From Nocardia flavorosea (GTDB lineage: Bacteria; Actinomycetota; Actinomycetes; Mycobacteriales; Mycobacteriaceae), in assembly GCF_015477805.1 (NCBI RefSeq), contig NZ_JADLQL010000004.1, forward strand, positions 372,001-436,000: a DNA stretch of 64,000 bases. Direction: 5' to 3'. Within the stretch, counting starts at the first letter, position 1; every line of letters starts with the position of its first letter. A model generated the notes under the pieces. That model worked only from the letters and a program-made list of their open reading frames with translations. It was not told the DNA's origin and made no database searches. A program made the position numbers and the translations under genes. Shown here one piece after another: positions 7,206 through 15,983 of this stretch.

Positions 7206-9467
7206 TCAGCGGACCTCCATGGTGGCCGGCGGCGGCACCGCGGGCGGTGCGGCGGCCGCGGCCGGCGGCGCGGCGGTGGCTATCGCCGGTGGCTCCGGTG
7301 GGGTTGCGCCCACGGCGGTTTCGTTCGTTCCGCTGATATCGGCTCCACTCGGATGGAAGAACCCACGGAACTCGCCGTAACCGCCCTGCCCGCCGTCCGG
7401 TGGGTTGTGCGGGTCGAGCGGCACCATTTGCCCGTTGACAATGGCCTGCAAACCGGAATCGGTGACCACGACGAGCGCGGACCGGTTCTCCCACTGCGCG
7501 ATATCGCCGGTGGCGACCGCGGAACTTTCCACCGAAACCCACGGGCTACCAGCCGTCGCTTCGCCGGGCGTGCCCTGATACGCCGCCCGGGCGTCGCTAC
7601 CGTTCGGGTTGTTCAGCTCCCGGTTGATCGCCTCGGACACCACCGACGACACCCGCTGCGAACTCCCGTCCGGCAGCTTCATATCGACCATGGACTTCGG
7701 TGTATCCGGCGCCGGGGGTGCGGGCGGCGTATCCGTCTGGACGGGCGGCGCGGTGGTACCCGGCGGCGGCGCAGCCGGCGCGGCCGGCGCCGGGCCGGCA
7801 TTCGGCGCAGGAGCCGACTGAGGCTCTTCGTCCTCGCGCTCGCGCTCTTCCCGATCCCGCTCGGCAGCCTCGTCCTGCTTCTGCTGCTGCATGGCCTGCT
7901 GCATCATCTGCGACATCATGCCCATCATCATCATCGGCATCATGACGCCCATACCGCCGTCGCCGGCCGGCGCACCGGCCGCGGTTGCACCGGTCGCGCC
8001 GGAACCGGTGATCGCATCGCGAATGGGTTGCAGCACTTGCTCCAGCGCAGACCCACCCTTACCGTCCTTGCCGTCCTTACCGGTTTCGTTTCCGGTGCCG
8101 TCGGCAGGGTCTTCCTTACCGAGCAGGTCGTCGAAGGTCTTGCTGAAGTCCTGTGTCTCTTCTGCGCCTGGAGTTTTCGCTCCTGGGGTCGTGGCTCCCG
8201 GTGTGGTCGGGCCGGGTGTCGTCGGGCCGGGGGTGGTCGGGCCGGGAGTGGTCGGGCCGGGGTTCTCTTTACGACCGGCTTCCAGTCCGGCTTTGTAGCC
8301 GTCGTCGTAAGTACCCTTACCGTCCTTGTCTTCGTCGCCCCCTTTGTCGTCGTCGATCATATGCGCTCCCCGCTGCATACGTTCGAGCGCAGCCCTGTAC
8401 TTCTTATCCCAGTCCTCGGCAGCTTGATCGATATGTTGGACGTAGAAGTGCCACTCGGCCTCGGGAGTAAGATAATAGAATTGTTCCTCCCCTTCCTTGC
8501 TCGGATCATCCTCCCCTTTGAATCCGCGTTCCGCAGTCATCGCGTCGCCCTGCACGTTCTTCCGGTAGAGCACGCGCTCGCCGTTCGCCCCATTCACCGG
8601 CATGTTCGTATACCCGCCGGGCTTGTCGTCCTCCTTGTTGGGATCATAGTTCTCGATGTCCCCGGTCAAGATGATGCGATTGTCATCTCTTTTTTCGTAC
8701 CCCACCGCTGCAAGATCCAGCTTCAGACGGTCATTGTTCAGCCCGTCCTTGATATTCAGAAGCTGTTTCCAGAGCTCGTCTTTGAAAACCTTCGTTTCCC
8801 ACGTATGAATTTCCACATCTTTATGCTTCTGCGTATACTCCGTGGCGCGTTCGTCGAGTTCACCTTTCTTTTGAGCATGTTGATTGATTACGTTCGACCA
8901 GCCGTCCGCAGATTCGATATCCGAGCCGGCAAGCATATTGGTGAAACCGAACTTCAACCATGATTCCGGGTCACCGGAGCCCAGGGATTTCAGCCCCTCC
9001 TGCATCGCGAATTGGGTATCTTCCACCAGTTCCGTGAGCATGGGAGTCGCACCCCGGGGTATGTGTAAGCTGACAAGCCCGTTGCCGTCCTTGTCTACGA
9101 GATACTCACCCTCCCCTAGCGGCGCCTGTCCACCGGCACCGTTGGCGAAATCATCGTTTTCGACCTTCTTTTCCTCTGTTTGCAATTTCTGTACATATTT
9201 TTCTCTGTCTTCTCCATTCTTCAGTGCATTATAGATCTCACGGTACTCATCGGTGGTGTGCAGATTTCGGTCCCCACCGTCCGCACTGTTCAAAAGCTCA
9301 TTTCGGGTCTCCTCGGGAAGCCTTTCGAAAAAGGCATTGAATTCAGTCGAGTTCAATTCCTTGATTTTATCGAGGTGCTCATCGACTTTATCGTTGTCGA
9401 TATCATTCCAGCCGGTATCATCGTGCTCTTTTTCGATTTCATCGGCAAGCGTGACTCCAGCACCCAT
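7206..9467 (-). CDS. Large modular protein with variable N-terminus and conserved C-terminal domain (copy 1)
   Basis: 753 residues. Order: unique charged N-terminal region (about 1-410, rich in E, D, K, N; its DNA, 8.3-9.47 kb, is visibly richer in A/T than its neighbours), a repeated PGPTT linker (about 405-440), a Met-rich hydrophobic segment (MMPMMMMGMMSQMMQQ, about 510), an E/R-rich and Pro/Ala-rich linker, then a C-terminal domain (about 592-710) shared with the 21679 and 24094 proteins: LPDGSSQRVS, ATGDIAQWENRSALVVV, GEFRGFFHPSG. No signal peptide or known enzymatic motif. Last gene of operon 2; its ATG at 9467 overlaps the preceding stop by 1 bp (TAATG). Probably a secreted or surface effector of the T7SS/T4SS locus; that is inference. 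Confidence 0.75.
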   Translation of the reverse strand: MGAGVTLADEIEKEHDDTGWNDIDNDKVDEHLDKIKELNSTEFNAFFERLPEETRNELLNSADGGDRNLHTTDEYREIYNALKNGEDREKYVQKLQTEEKKVENDDFANGAGGQAPLGEGEYLVDKDGNGLVSLHIPRGATPMLTELVEDTQFAMQEGLKSLGSGDPESWLKFGFTNMLAGSDIESADGWSNVINQHAQKKGELDERATEYTQKHKDVEIHTWETKVFKDELWKQLLNIKDGLNNDRLKLDLAAVGYEKRDDNRIILTGDIENYDPNKEDDKPGGYTNMPVNGANGERVLYRKNVQGDAMTAERGFKGEDDPSKEGEEQFYYLTPEAEWHFYVQHIDQAAEDWDKKYRAALERMQRGAHMIDDDKGGDEDKDGKGTYDDGYKAGLEAGRKENPGPTTPGPTTPGPTTPGPTTPGATTPGAKTPGAEETQDFSKTFDDLLGKEDPADGTGNETGKDGKDGKGGSALEQVLQPIRDAITGSGATGATAAGAPAGDGGMGVMMPMMMMGMMSQMMQQAMQQQKQDEAAERDREEREREDEEPQSAPAPNAGPAPAAPAAPPPGTTAPPVQTDTPPAPPAPDTPKSMVDMKLPDGSSQRVSSVVSEAINRELNNPNGSDARAAYQGTPGEATAGSPWVSVESSAVATGDIAQWENRSALVVVTDSGLQAIVNGQMVPLDPHNPPDGGQGGYGEFRGFFHPSGADISGTNETAVGATPPEPPAIATAAPPAAAAAPPAVPPPATMEVR
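8163..8262. repeat. 15-bp tandem repeats coding PGPTT units
   Basis: Imperfect 15-bp units (core GGTCGGGCCGGG on the plus strand) code for four PGPTT repeats plus two degenerate units (PGATT, PGAKT) that link the N- and C-terminal parts of the 7206 protein. Confidence 0.8.
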
Positions 9468-11440
9468 TACGTACTCCTCTGCAGTTCGGAACCTTTCGGC
9501 CCGACATCTTCGACGATTGTTGACTCGATGCGGGGCGGAGCGGCCACGGCAGGTTGGGCGGATACTGAATTACCTCGGCGAACATCGGAAACTTCTGACA
9601 CGCGGGATTCCACCGGGACAGTAGCTTCTTCCGACGGAAACCCAGGATGCTCGGTTATCTGTCCGTATGCATAGAATACTTCGCGAAGCAGTCGCTGATC
9701 GGGTTCCCCAGCCGCGAGCAGCATCAACAGTTCGTCCGCGCGCCGTTCGAAGAACATGCGGCGCACGATCTCCGTTCCAGGAATCTCGGTGCGGGTACCG
9801 ATCGGCAAATGCGACACATCTACGCGTCGCGAGCGTTGTGCAGCGGCCATCATGGCATCGGTCGCACGCATATCGTCTACCCAGGCCGGTGACACCACAC
9901 CGCCGGCCCGCAAAGTATCGAGAATAGTCCGGCGCTGCGCGCGGTGCTCTACTGTTTGCTGGTCCGTATCGCGAAGAACATCGCATACCCGGTCGTGTGC
10001 CGCACTGGCCAGTGCCATACAAGTTTCCCGTATATCCGATTCCGCGACTGCTGACAGCCTCCGATGCAAGGCTTCCGAACCGGCCAACTCGAACCTGTCG
10101 ACCAGTCCAGGTGCGGGCGTGGTGAGGTCGATAACGGGCTCGGCGGCCGATATCTCCCCCTCAATGACCGCTCGATCCCCAAGAGCCGCGCGTACGTTGT
10201 CGGGGACGACAGCCGAAGACGCCAAAGCGCTGACCCTGAATCTGCTCTTCCCGGGAATAACCGCGCTCAACTCACCGAAGACCCGAGCCGGGTCGACAAT
10301 CCCCTCCGAGGCCACGAGTGCATCCTGCACAGAGGGGCCGAAGACGCCTGCCCATTTCGAAGGAACAGTTACCTCCGCCGGAAGGAACAGCCCCGAAGGC
10401 AGCCAGCCCAAACCTTCGGTGGAGGACACGACGACGATCTGCCCGGCACGGGCTCTCAACACACCAACCGCCCACCCCAGCCCAGGTTCCGAATCTGCGA
10501 CAGCCGCCAGGATGGACGAGAGAAGAGAGCGAGCGAGCATGAGATCATCGTCGGCATTCGCGCCGACAACCAATTGTGGTGCACCCCGAGTCCCGCGACC
10601 CGCCACCGCAAGGGGTCCGCTCGCCAAGGGCATGGGCCGACGGCGTACCGATCCTGCCGGAGCAGGCCGGGGATCGTCGATGAGGGGGCGCACGGATGTC
10701 GGGACCGCGCTGCCCGGCACGGGTGGAGGCACAGATCCTGCGCCGGCCCCGGCGGAGGCGACAGACGAAGCAGGGCCGACAGGCGCGGCAGTGTCTGCGT
10801 GCGGCACAGCCGGTGCCGACCCGGATGTGCCGGGCGGCGCGGTCGCCTCGAGCTGGGGCGACCCGGAACTGTTCCGTGGTGGTGGCACCGAAATCGGCAC
10901 CCTGGATGCACTGGAATATCCCGTGCTTTGCGGGGCTGCGGGCACCGCAGAGACCGGCCCGGTCGACGAAACGGCCCGACTGCCGTTCTCCGTCGGAGCA
11001 GTCGAACTCTGGGTCCCACCAGCCGACCCCATCGGTGGTACAGGAGCGGGGATGCCTGACTGCATCATGGGCGGAGCAACGTCGGTACCAGTTGCCGGTG
11101 AACCTCCGCTACGCGGAGTTACGCCCTCGAAGTCGCCGGCTCCAGTGACGATTCCCCCCGAGTTCCGGTCCGCCTCCTCCATGGCTTGCGCTGCAAGTAG
11201 CAGATTATCTCGCGTGCGCTCATGGTTCTCCGCCTGGCGTTCGGCCCGGTCGTAGCGCCGCCGATAGTAGTCTTTGAGCGCTCCCCACACCGGATCGGCG
11301 ATAGTTCCGAACGTTCGCTGGAAATCGTTGAGCCAGTCCCAGGGAATCTCACCCCACTTGCGGACATGCTCGGCGGCCGCCGCGTGTTGTTCCGCTATTC
11401 TGCGCAGCTCATCCGGCTCGAGATGCAGGTAGTTGGGCAT
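9467..11440 (-). CDS. EspC-like-headed protein with shared ~320-residue C-terminal domain (paralogue 1)
   Basis: 657 residues. Residues 1-95 are a helical domain resembling ESX secretion targets of the EspC/DUF2580 sort (LEPDELRRIAEQHAAAAEHV, WLNDFQRTFG, a YDRAE that fits the YxxxD/E signal). A Pro/Ser/Ala-rich linker (about 96-290) leads to a folded C-terminal domain (about 293-610) with LARSLLSSILAAV, WAVGVLRA, GLGWLPSGLFLP and a helical end. The same domain is in the 13974 and 15984 proteins. Its GTEGLGWLPxG-type core and role are unknown to me. It lies 6 bp after the YbaB-like gene and 1 bp overlapping the next gene, so it is translated as part of operon 2. Likely T7SS substrate or substrate-handling factor. 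Confidence 0.75.
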   Translation of the reverse strand: MPNYLHLEPDELRRIAEQHAAAAEHVRKWGEIPWDWLNDFQRTFGTIADPVWGALKDYYRRRYDRAERQAENHERTRDNLLLAAQAMEEADRNSGGIVTGAGDFEGVTPRSGGSPATGTDVAPPMMQSGIPAPVPPMGSAGGTQSSTAPTENGSRAVSSTGPVSAVPAAPQSTGYSSASRVPISVPPPRNSSGSPQLEATAPPGTSGSAPAVPHADTAAPVGPASSVASAGAGAGSVPPPVPGSAVPTSVRPLIDDPRPAPAGSVRRRPMPLASGPLAVAGRGTRGAPQLVVGANADDDLMLARSLLSSILAAVADSEPGLGWAVGVLRARAGQIVVVSSTEGLGWLPSGLFLPAEVTVPSKWAGVFGPSVQDALVASEGIVDPARVFGELSAVIPGKSRFRVSALASSAVVPDNVRAALGDRAVIEGEISAAEPVIDLTTPAPGLVDRFELAGSEALHRRLSAVAESDIRETCMALASAAHDRVCDVLRDTDQQTVEHRAQRRTILDTLRAGGVVSPAWVDDMRATDAMMAAAQRSRRVDVSHLPIGTRTEIPGTEIVRRMFFERRADELLMLLAAGEPDQRLLREVFYAYGQITEHPGFPSEEATVPVESRVSEVSDVRRGNSVSAQPAVAAPPRIESTIVEDVGPKGSELQRST

Positions 11441-11446
11441 GCCCCG

Positions 11447-11860
11447 TCAGTCCTTCCCGCCACCTATCTCCTGCTCATTGTTCTTCGTTCCCACTGTTGG
11501 GGATGTGGCAGCCGAATCGAGCGCAGCGCGACGTTCTGCCATCACCTGGGCCAACGGCCGCGTGGCACTCCGGTCGCTCATCACGGTGTAGTACTGGTGC
11601 CGGGCGTCCCGGGCGCTCTCAGTAATGGCGGCCATGATGTCGGCCACCAGTTCGTCGTTGTCGAGCCGAGCACAGGTTCCGGGCGCAAAGTACAGATCGC
11701 GTAACCGGCCGAACGCGTCGACCTCGGGTATTACCAATCCGCTGGGCGACGGGCGGCGCGCAACGATATTCTCGACCTTGTCCCGGAGATCGGCGATCCG
11801 ATGTCGTAGCTCACGCGTCGCGTCGCGGGCAATTACGACATCGGGATGGATCTCTCTCAT
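11447..11860 (-). CDS. YbaB/EbfC-like small protein (paralogue 1)
   Basis: 137 residues: a helical start (IHPDVVIARDATRELRHRIADLRDKVENIVARR) then a beta-hairpin (SPSGLVIPEVDAFGRLRDLYFAPGT) and a second long helix, the YbaB/EbfC-like fold common in ESX loci. It closely resembles the 19838 protein, sharing ARRPSPSG, VIPEVDA and LYxAPGT. Members are small dimers, some DNA-binding; in ESX loci the role is unclear. ATG at 11860 overlaps the stop of the cyclase-like gene by 4 bp (ATGA). Confidence 0.75.
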   Translation of the reverse strand: MREIHPDVVIARDATRELRHRIADLRDKVENIVARRPSPSGLVIPEVDAFGRLRDLYFAPGTCARLDNDELVADIMAAITESARDARHQYYTVMSDRSATRPLAQVMAERRAALDSAATSPTVGTKNNEQEIGGGKD

Positions 11861-12828
11861 AGTTCCTCATTCCTGTTCGAGTCGATAGCCGCCGTCACCT
11901 CCAGCAAGGCGATCACCGACATCGCAGTACTGAAGAGTCGGCGGTCGTCGACGAATGTCTCAGTGGGCACGTCAACATCCCACCGGTCCGGGACCAGCAG
12001 TCCTGGCGAGGCGGTCCAGCCACCGTCGGCGAGTTGATTGGCCAGCAGTCCACGGCAGAGTAGGGAAACAGCCTCGGGCGCTCCCAACCGAAACGCACAC
12101 AGCAGGCTTTGAGACATATCGAACGATGACCCGCCGCCGCGTTCGACGCGATCGAGCGAGGCTTGCAAACGTCTCTGTTCCGCAGAAGCGATCCGATCGG
12201 GTATCCCACCGGTACGCGCCAGGAACGTCAGGTTCTGTGCCGACACATAGGCCTTCGAATCCCACCAGAAACGAAGCCATACCCCGTGATCTCGGTAGCG
12301 GGACAGAATTCGTGAGCGGATACGTGCCGCTCGGTCGTCATCGCCGAGGGCAAGCAGCGCCGAACCGGCCATGGGAGCCACTTCATCGTGTTCATCCGCC
12401 CAGTACCCGTGCGCACGGGGCGACGGGAAGGTACGGACTCCGCCCAACGATGTGAGATAACGGTCGAAGAGCGGACTCGGTCCCGGATCGATATCGCGCA
12501 TGACGAGGAATCGAACCACCCATGATGTCGAGTCGGCATCGCACGCGGTCTTGGTGTTGTATCCCCAGCCGCTGCGTCGCCGCGTATCTTTCAGTACGAC
12601 AGCCGCTCTGTCGACAGCGGCGTTGCAATCGCCACCGGAGACACCGGCTTTGTAGGCCGTACTCACCGCAACGCCTACGCAGGCGGTCATCCAGGATTCG
12701 GATCTTCCGGGAACCAGTTCATAATCCCGCCAGTGCCCGTCCGGATCCTGTTGTTCCACGAGGAAGTTGCAGGCCGCTGCTATCGCCTTGGACAGGTCCG
12801 CCGGCGCAATGCTGTGTACTGTGTTCAT
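11857..12828 (-). CDS. Terpene-cyclase/squalene-cyclase-like alpha-barrel protein
   Basis: 323 residues with features of the squalene-hopene cyclase/prenyltransferase alpha-toroid superfamily. QW-type repeats are visible near both ends (QQDPDGHW about residue 26; NQLADGGW about 285). GWGYNTKTACDADSTSWVVRF (about 88-108; broken here into GWGYN and CDADSTSW) has a DADS in the place of the DxDD acid motif of class II terpene cyclases. At about 320 residues it is one barrel only, roughly half of a class II cyclase, so it may be a stand-alone domain, a cyclase of an unusual type, or a non-catalytic relative. ATG at 12828 has GGAGA upstream. It is co-directional with, and 91 bp after, the prenyltransferase-like gene. 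Its presence in an ESX operon is unexpected. Confidence 0.6.
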   Translation of the reverse strand: MNTVHSIAPADLSKAIAAACNFLVEQQDPDGHWRDYELVPGRSESWMTACVGVAVSTAYKAGVSGGDCNAAVDRAAVVLKDTRRRSGWGYNTKTACDADSTSWVVRFLVMRDIDPGPSPLFDRYLTSLGGVRTFPSPRAHGYWADEHDEVAPMAGSALLALGDDDRAARIRSRILSRYRDHGVWLRFWWDSKAYVSAQNLTFLARTGGIPDRIASAEQRRLQASLDRVERGGGSSFDMSQSLLCAFRLGAPEAVSLLCRGLLANQLADGGWTASPGLLVPDRWDVDVPTETFVDDRRLFSTAMSVIALLEVTAAIDSNRNEEL

Positions 12829-12919
12829 TCTCCACCGCCTGTTTCGCCGCCGTCGGTGTCACTTCCGACCACATGGGCTGTGCAATGCCATGACGCTCAA
12901 CGCTGCATCGGGAACGGCG
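12829..12919. other. 91-bp gap inside operon 2
   Basis: Separates the prenyltransferase-like stop from the cyclase-like start. It carries the GGTGGAG ribosome-binding site of the cyclase-like gene and no other recognised element; it is the largest gap inside operon 2. Confidence 0.4.
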
Positions 12920-13951
12920 CTAGCCCGGTCGCGATGTGGGCGTGCCATAGACGTTGAGCTTGATGGTGCCCGAACCGGCCCCAGCGCTGAGTCCAGCAGC
13001 CGTGTACCGCCAAGTCCCGCCGAGTGACTCGGCGGTGCGAGCAAGCGCGTCAACTGCTGCGCTCGTGCCGTGGTGTCGTTTCGCCAGCTGTCTCACTACC
13101 GGTGTGAGATCGTCACGTCGCCCGGCCACCAAGTGGAGGCCGAGCACAGATTCACCGGATCGCCGGGCACAGCATACGAAGAATCGGTAACGGTACAGTT
13201 CGGCCGACTCGATGCCGCAGCGAGCGAACTCGGACAGCGCTTCCCACACCGATTCCCCGAAAACGCGAGCAAGCCGCATCGGCACCGCGGCATCACGTCT
13301 TGCGGTGCGCAGATAGATTTTGTGGTTGATTTCACCGTATGCGTCGATCTCGAGCGCCGCGCCGGCCGGTACAAAGAGGTTTTCGTCGTCCGCCATGGCT
13401 GCCAGACCGGCGAATCCCGGTACTCGGCGACGTAAACTTTCCAGCGCGCCCGGCACGGCATTGAGGCCAGCGTAAACCTTCACACGCGCCACATACTGGG
13501 GATCGGCCGCGTGATGCACTATTCCCAGCCAGGTAGGCGAGCGATGCTGCCGCGTGACATCCGCGGTATCGGGATACAGCGTCGATACGAACGACCGCAA
13601 CATTTTCGCCGAGGTTTCATCGCCGTTCGGCAACCAGGTGACGAGATCGTCGATGGCATCCAACTGGAAGGCAAGTCTTTTACCGAATTCCGTTTCCTGC
13701 GTAGCTGCTTCGGTGACGTACCGGATCGCCGGCGAAAATGTTCCGCCACCCCCGGTCACACTGACCTCGAATGGGACACCCGAGGCAGTAAGAGTGCTGG
13801 CACGGCGACCGTCCGGACCATGGGCAGCCAATTGCCCACCGCAGGCACGGTCCAGTACCGCGCGGATCGTGCCATGGTCTTCCGGCAGACCCAGTTTTGT
13901 GGCGACTTCGGCCAAGTAAGCACCAGCGAACTGAGCCGTATCCGTGGTCAC
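12920..13951 (-). CDS. ABBA/DMATS-type aromatic prenyltransferase-like protein
   Basis: 343 residues from a GTG at 13951, chosen because GGAG lies 5 nt upstream; a GTG at 13987 would overlap the previous gene by 14 bp. The pattern is that of dimethylallyl-tryptophan-synthase-like enzymes: GVPFEVSVTG, with the Glu where the catalytic base sits; then RVKVYAGL and NHKIYLRT, two Lys-x-Tyr strands that in the family bind the diphosphate and shield the carbocation; then ELYRYRF and KLNVYG strands. Such soluble enzymes move a prenyl group from an isoprenyl diphosphate to an aromatic ring of a small molecule or peptide, without a DDxxD motif. The acceptor here is unknown. It sits between an EspC-like gene and a cyclase-like gene in one operon. 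The family call is by motif only. Confidence 0.55.
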   Translation of the reverse strand: MTTDTAQFAGAYLAEVATKLGLPEDHGTIRAVLDRACGGQLAAHGPDGRRASTLTASGVPFEVSVTGGGGTFSPAIRYVTEAATQETEFGKRLAFQLDAIDDLVTWLPNGDETSAKMLRSFVSTLYPDTADVTRQHRSPTWLGIVHHAADPQYVARVKVYAGLNAVPGALESLRRRVPGFAGLAAMADDENLFVPAGAALEIDAYGEINHKIYLRTARRDAAVPMRLARVFGESVWEALSEFARCGIESAELYRYRFFVCCARRSGESVLGLHLVAGRRDDLTPVVRQLAKRHHGTSAAVDALARTAESLGGTWRYTAAGLSAGAGSGTIKLNVYGTPTSRPG

Positions 13952-13973
13952 GGCTGCTCCGGTAGGCCCGCAG

Positions 13974-15893
13974 TCATGCCGGTCCACTGCCGTCGGGCCT
14001 CGTCGACAGCGGGGCCATAACGCCCGACGGCGGGCCGGAAGTGATCACCGGCGCAGACACCGCGTTGTCGGGTGCAGAGACCGTTCCCGAGGCCACGGGC
14101 GCGTCGATCCGCTCCTCGGTCCCCACCGAAACCGGTGCCGGGGCAGCAGTGAATGCGGGATGCTGCACAACTTGTTCGTGTGCGTAGACCGCGTCGCGCA
14201 GCACCTGCCGGCTGTCGTCCTCCTGTTCCAGCGCGAGGAGCAGTTCGTTGCAGCGGCGTTCCCAGGCCAGGGTGCGCAGGATGGCGGCTTCGTCGTCGAC
14301 GCGGAGGTCACCGAGGCTCACCCGGCCGACGTCCACTCGGCGGGAGATCATGGCCGCCGCGATCAGGTCGTCGGCGTCACGCAATTCCGACCACCACTCC
14401 CGCGGGACCTCGCCGCCGTCCTGCAGCCGGGCCAGTATCCGATCGCGGACGCTGCGGACGCCGACACTTTCCGCGGGAGCCGCGACCGACCGGACCAGTT
14501 GGGTTTGGGCGTCGACAGCGAGTTCCAGGCAGCGGGCCCGGACCTGGGCGTCGGGCAGGGCCGCAACGGCTTCGATTGCCGGGACCGAGCCGGTGAGTCC
14601 GAGCCGGTCGACCGTGTCGGGGGTGAACACGCGTAGATCGACGTCGTAGGACGGGCCGACCATCCCTTCCATGGGGACGTCGGCGAGATGCGCGCGCAGG
14701 CCAGGGTCGATGGGTCCCGAAGACACCAGCGCGGCGAGTGTCGCGTTGGCTTTCCCGCCCCAGGCCAAACCGAATTCCACCAGGATGCGGGCAGGATCGG
14801 AGACGCCTTCCCACGGGGAACCGGGCGAATCCTCGGTACGCAGCAGCTCGTCCCAGAGCCAGGGGGTCGATACCTCGCGGGGCAGATACAGACCCGCGGG
14901 CAGCCATCCGCGACCCTCGTTGGAGGTGATGAAGATTCCGGCGCCCGCGGGGCCGCGCATCACCGAAACCGCCCAGGCCGTGCCCACGGAGGATTCCACG
15001 GCCGCGAGAACGGCGCCGAGAAGCGTGCGGGCGATGATCAGATCCTCGCTGACCTCCTCGGCGACCACGTAATCGGGTTCGGCGGCACGATCTTTCGCGG
15101 CGTTGACCGCGGAGCCGAACGGTGTCGTGGCCGCCGGCATCGGCATCCCGTCGCCGGCCGCGGTGGCCGCCCGGCCTGCCGGCCGGTCGTCGCCCGCACC
15201 GGGGACGCCCAGGGAACCCCCGGGCAAACCGCCCGCGCCAACGGGGGGCAAGCCGCCCACCGGCGCCGTGGTGCCGGGCGGCGCAGTGGCCGCCGCGGCC
15301 GCCGCGGCGGATGGGGCGGCCGGTGAGGTCGTATTGTTCGCGCCCGACGTGTCCGCGGCGGAGCCGAGCGGGGCGGTCGGCGCGCCGGCCCCGTTCGCGG
15401 CGGTCGGCTGAGCCGATCCGGAACCCGGTGCGACACCCGCCGGCGTGGCACCGTCGGGTACGGCTGTGCCGTCGAGGCCGGGGGCCCGCGAGCCGAGGGT
15501 GTTGTCACCCGGTGCGCCGACGGGCTGATTCATGGTGGTACTCACCGGCGTGTTCGGAACCGGCCCGGGAGTATCGGTGAACTCGTCTCCGCCCCGGCTG
15601 ATATCCGTCGCGCCGCTCTGGTCTGCCAGTTCATAGGAGTCGGCGGATGCGCGCAGGTTTGCGGCGGTCTGCTCGTGTTCGCGGGCCAGGGCTTCCCCGG
15701 CGCGCTGCCGGGCGTCGTAGTACTTCTCCAGCGCGACCTTCACCGGATTGGCGATCTTGCCGTAGGTGGGTTCGAAGTTGGCGAGCCATTCGTACGGTGG
15801 TCTGGCCCATTCGCGGGTGTCTCTGGCGACCTGATCGTGCTGGTTGGCAAGCTGGCGCAGTACCGCAGGTTCGATTTCCAGCCGCTCCGGCAT
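13974..15893 (-). CDS. EspC-like-headed protein with shared C-terminal domain (paralogue 2)
   Basis: 639 residues, first gene of operon 2. The N-terminal helical domain (1-95: IEPAVLRQLANQHDQVARDT, YEWLANFEPTYGKIANP) is clearly homologous to that of the 9467 protein. A Gly/Ala/Pro linker with several GTTAP/APxG units follows. The C-terminal domain (about 281-590) reads LIIARTLLGAVLAAVES, WAVSVMRG, TSNEGRGWLPAGLYLPREVS, and is closest to that of the 15984 protein. The ATG at 15893 has GGAAAGGA and a closer GGAG upstream. Just ahead lies a conserved palindrome and a CCTTGACAATAAGG element likely to be its control region. Putative T7SS substrate or partner. Confidence 0.75.
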   Translation of the reverse strand: MPERLEIEPAVLRQLANQHDQVARDTREWARPPYEWLANFEPTYGKIANPVKVALEKYYDARQRAGEALAREHEQTAANLRASADSYELADQSGATDISRGGDEFTDTPGPVPNTPVSTTMNQPVGAPGDNTLGSRAPGLDGTAVPDGATPAGVAPGSGSAQPTAANGAGAPTAPLGSAADTSGANNTTSPAAPSAAAAAAATAPPGTTAPVGGLPPVGAGGLPGGSLGVPGAGDDRPAGRAATAAGDGMPMPAATTPFGSAVNAAKDRAAEPDYVVAEEVSEDLIIARTLLGAVLAAVESSVGTAWAVSVMRGPAGAGIFITSNEGRGWLPAGLYLPREVSTPWLWDELLRTEDSPGSPWEGVSDPARILVEFGLAWGGKANATLAALVSSGPIDPGLRAHLADVPMEGMVGPSYDVDLRVFTPDTVDRLGLTGSVPAIEAVAALPDAQVRARCLELAVDAQTQLVRSVAAPAESVGVRSVRDRILARLQDGGEVPREWWSELRDADDLIAAAMISRRVDVGRVSLGDLRVDDEAAILRTLAWERRCNELLLALEQEDDSRQVLRDAVYAHEQVVQHPAFTAAPAPVSVGTEERIDAPVASGTVSAPDNAVSAPVITSGPPSGVMAPLSTRPDGSGPA

Positions 15894-15924
15894 GCTCCAT
15901 CAATCCTTTCCCGCCACCGTCTCC

Positions 15925-15956
15925 CCTTATTGTCAAGGCTTCCCAAACGAGGGAAG
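15925..15956. promoter_or_regulatory. TTCCC-N6-GGGAA palindrome, copy 3, with CCCTTATT-N-TCAAGG tail (operon 2)
   Basis: Perfect dyad TTCCC-AAACGA-GGGAA at 15941-15956, joined to CCCTTATTGTCAAGG at 15925-15939. The same 15-mer with one change adjoins copy 4 at 26388. The element lies 32-63 bp upstream of the 15893 start, in the only real gap between operons 1 and 2. On the minus strand the tail contains TTGACA. Confidence 0.6.
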
Positions 15957-15983
15957 CCGGTGACGAGCGCGTCGGATATGCCG

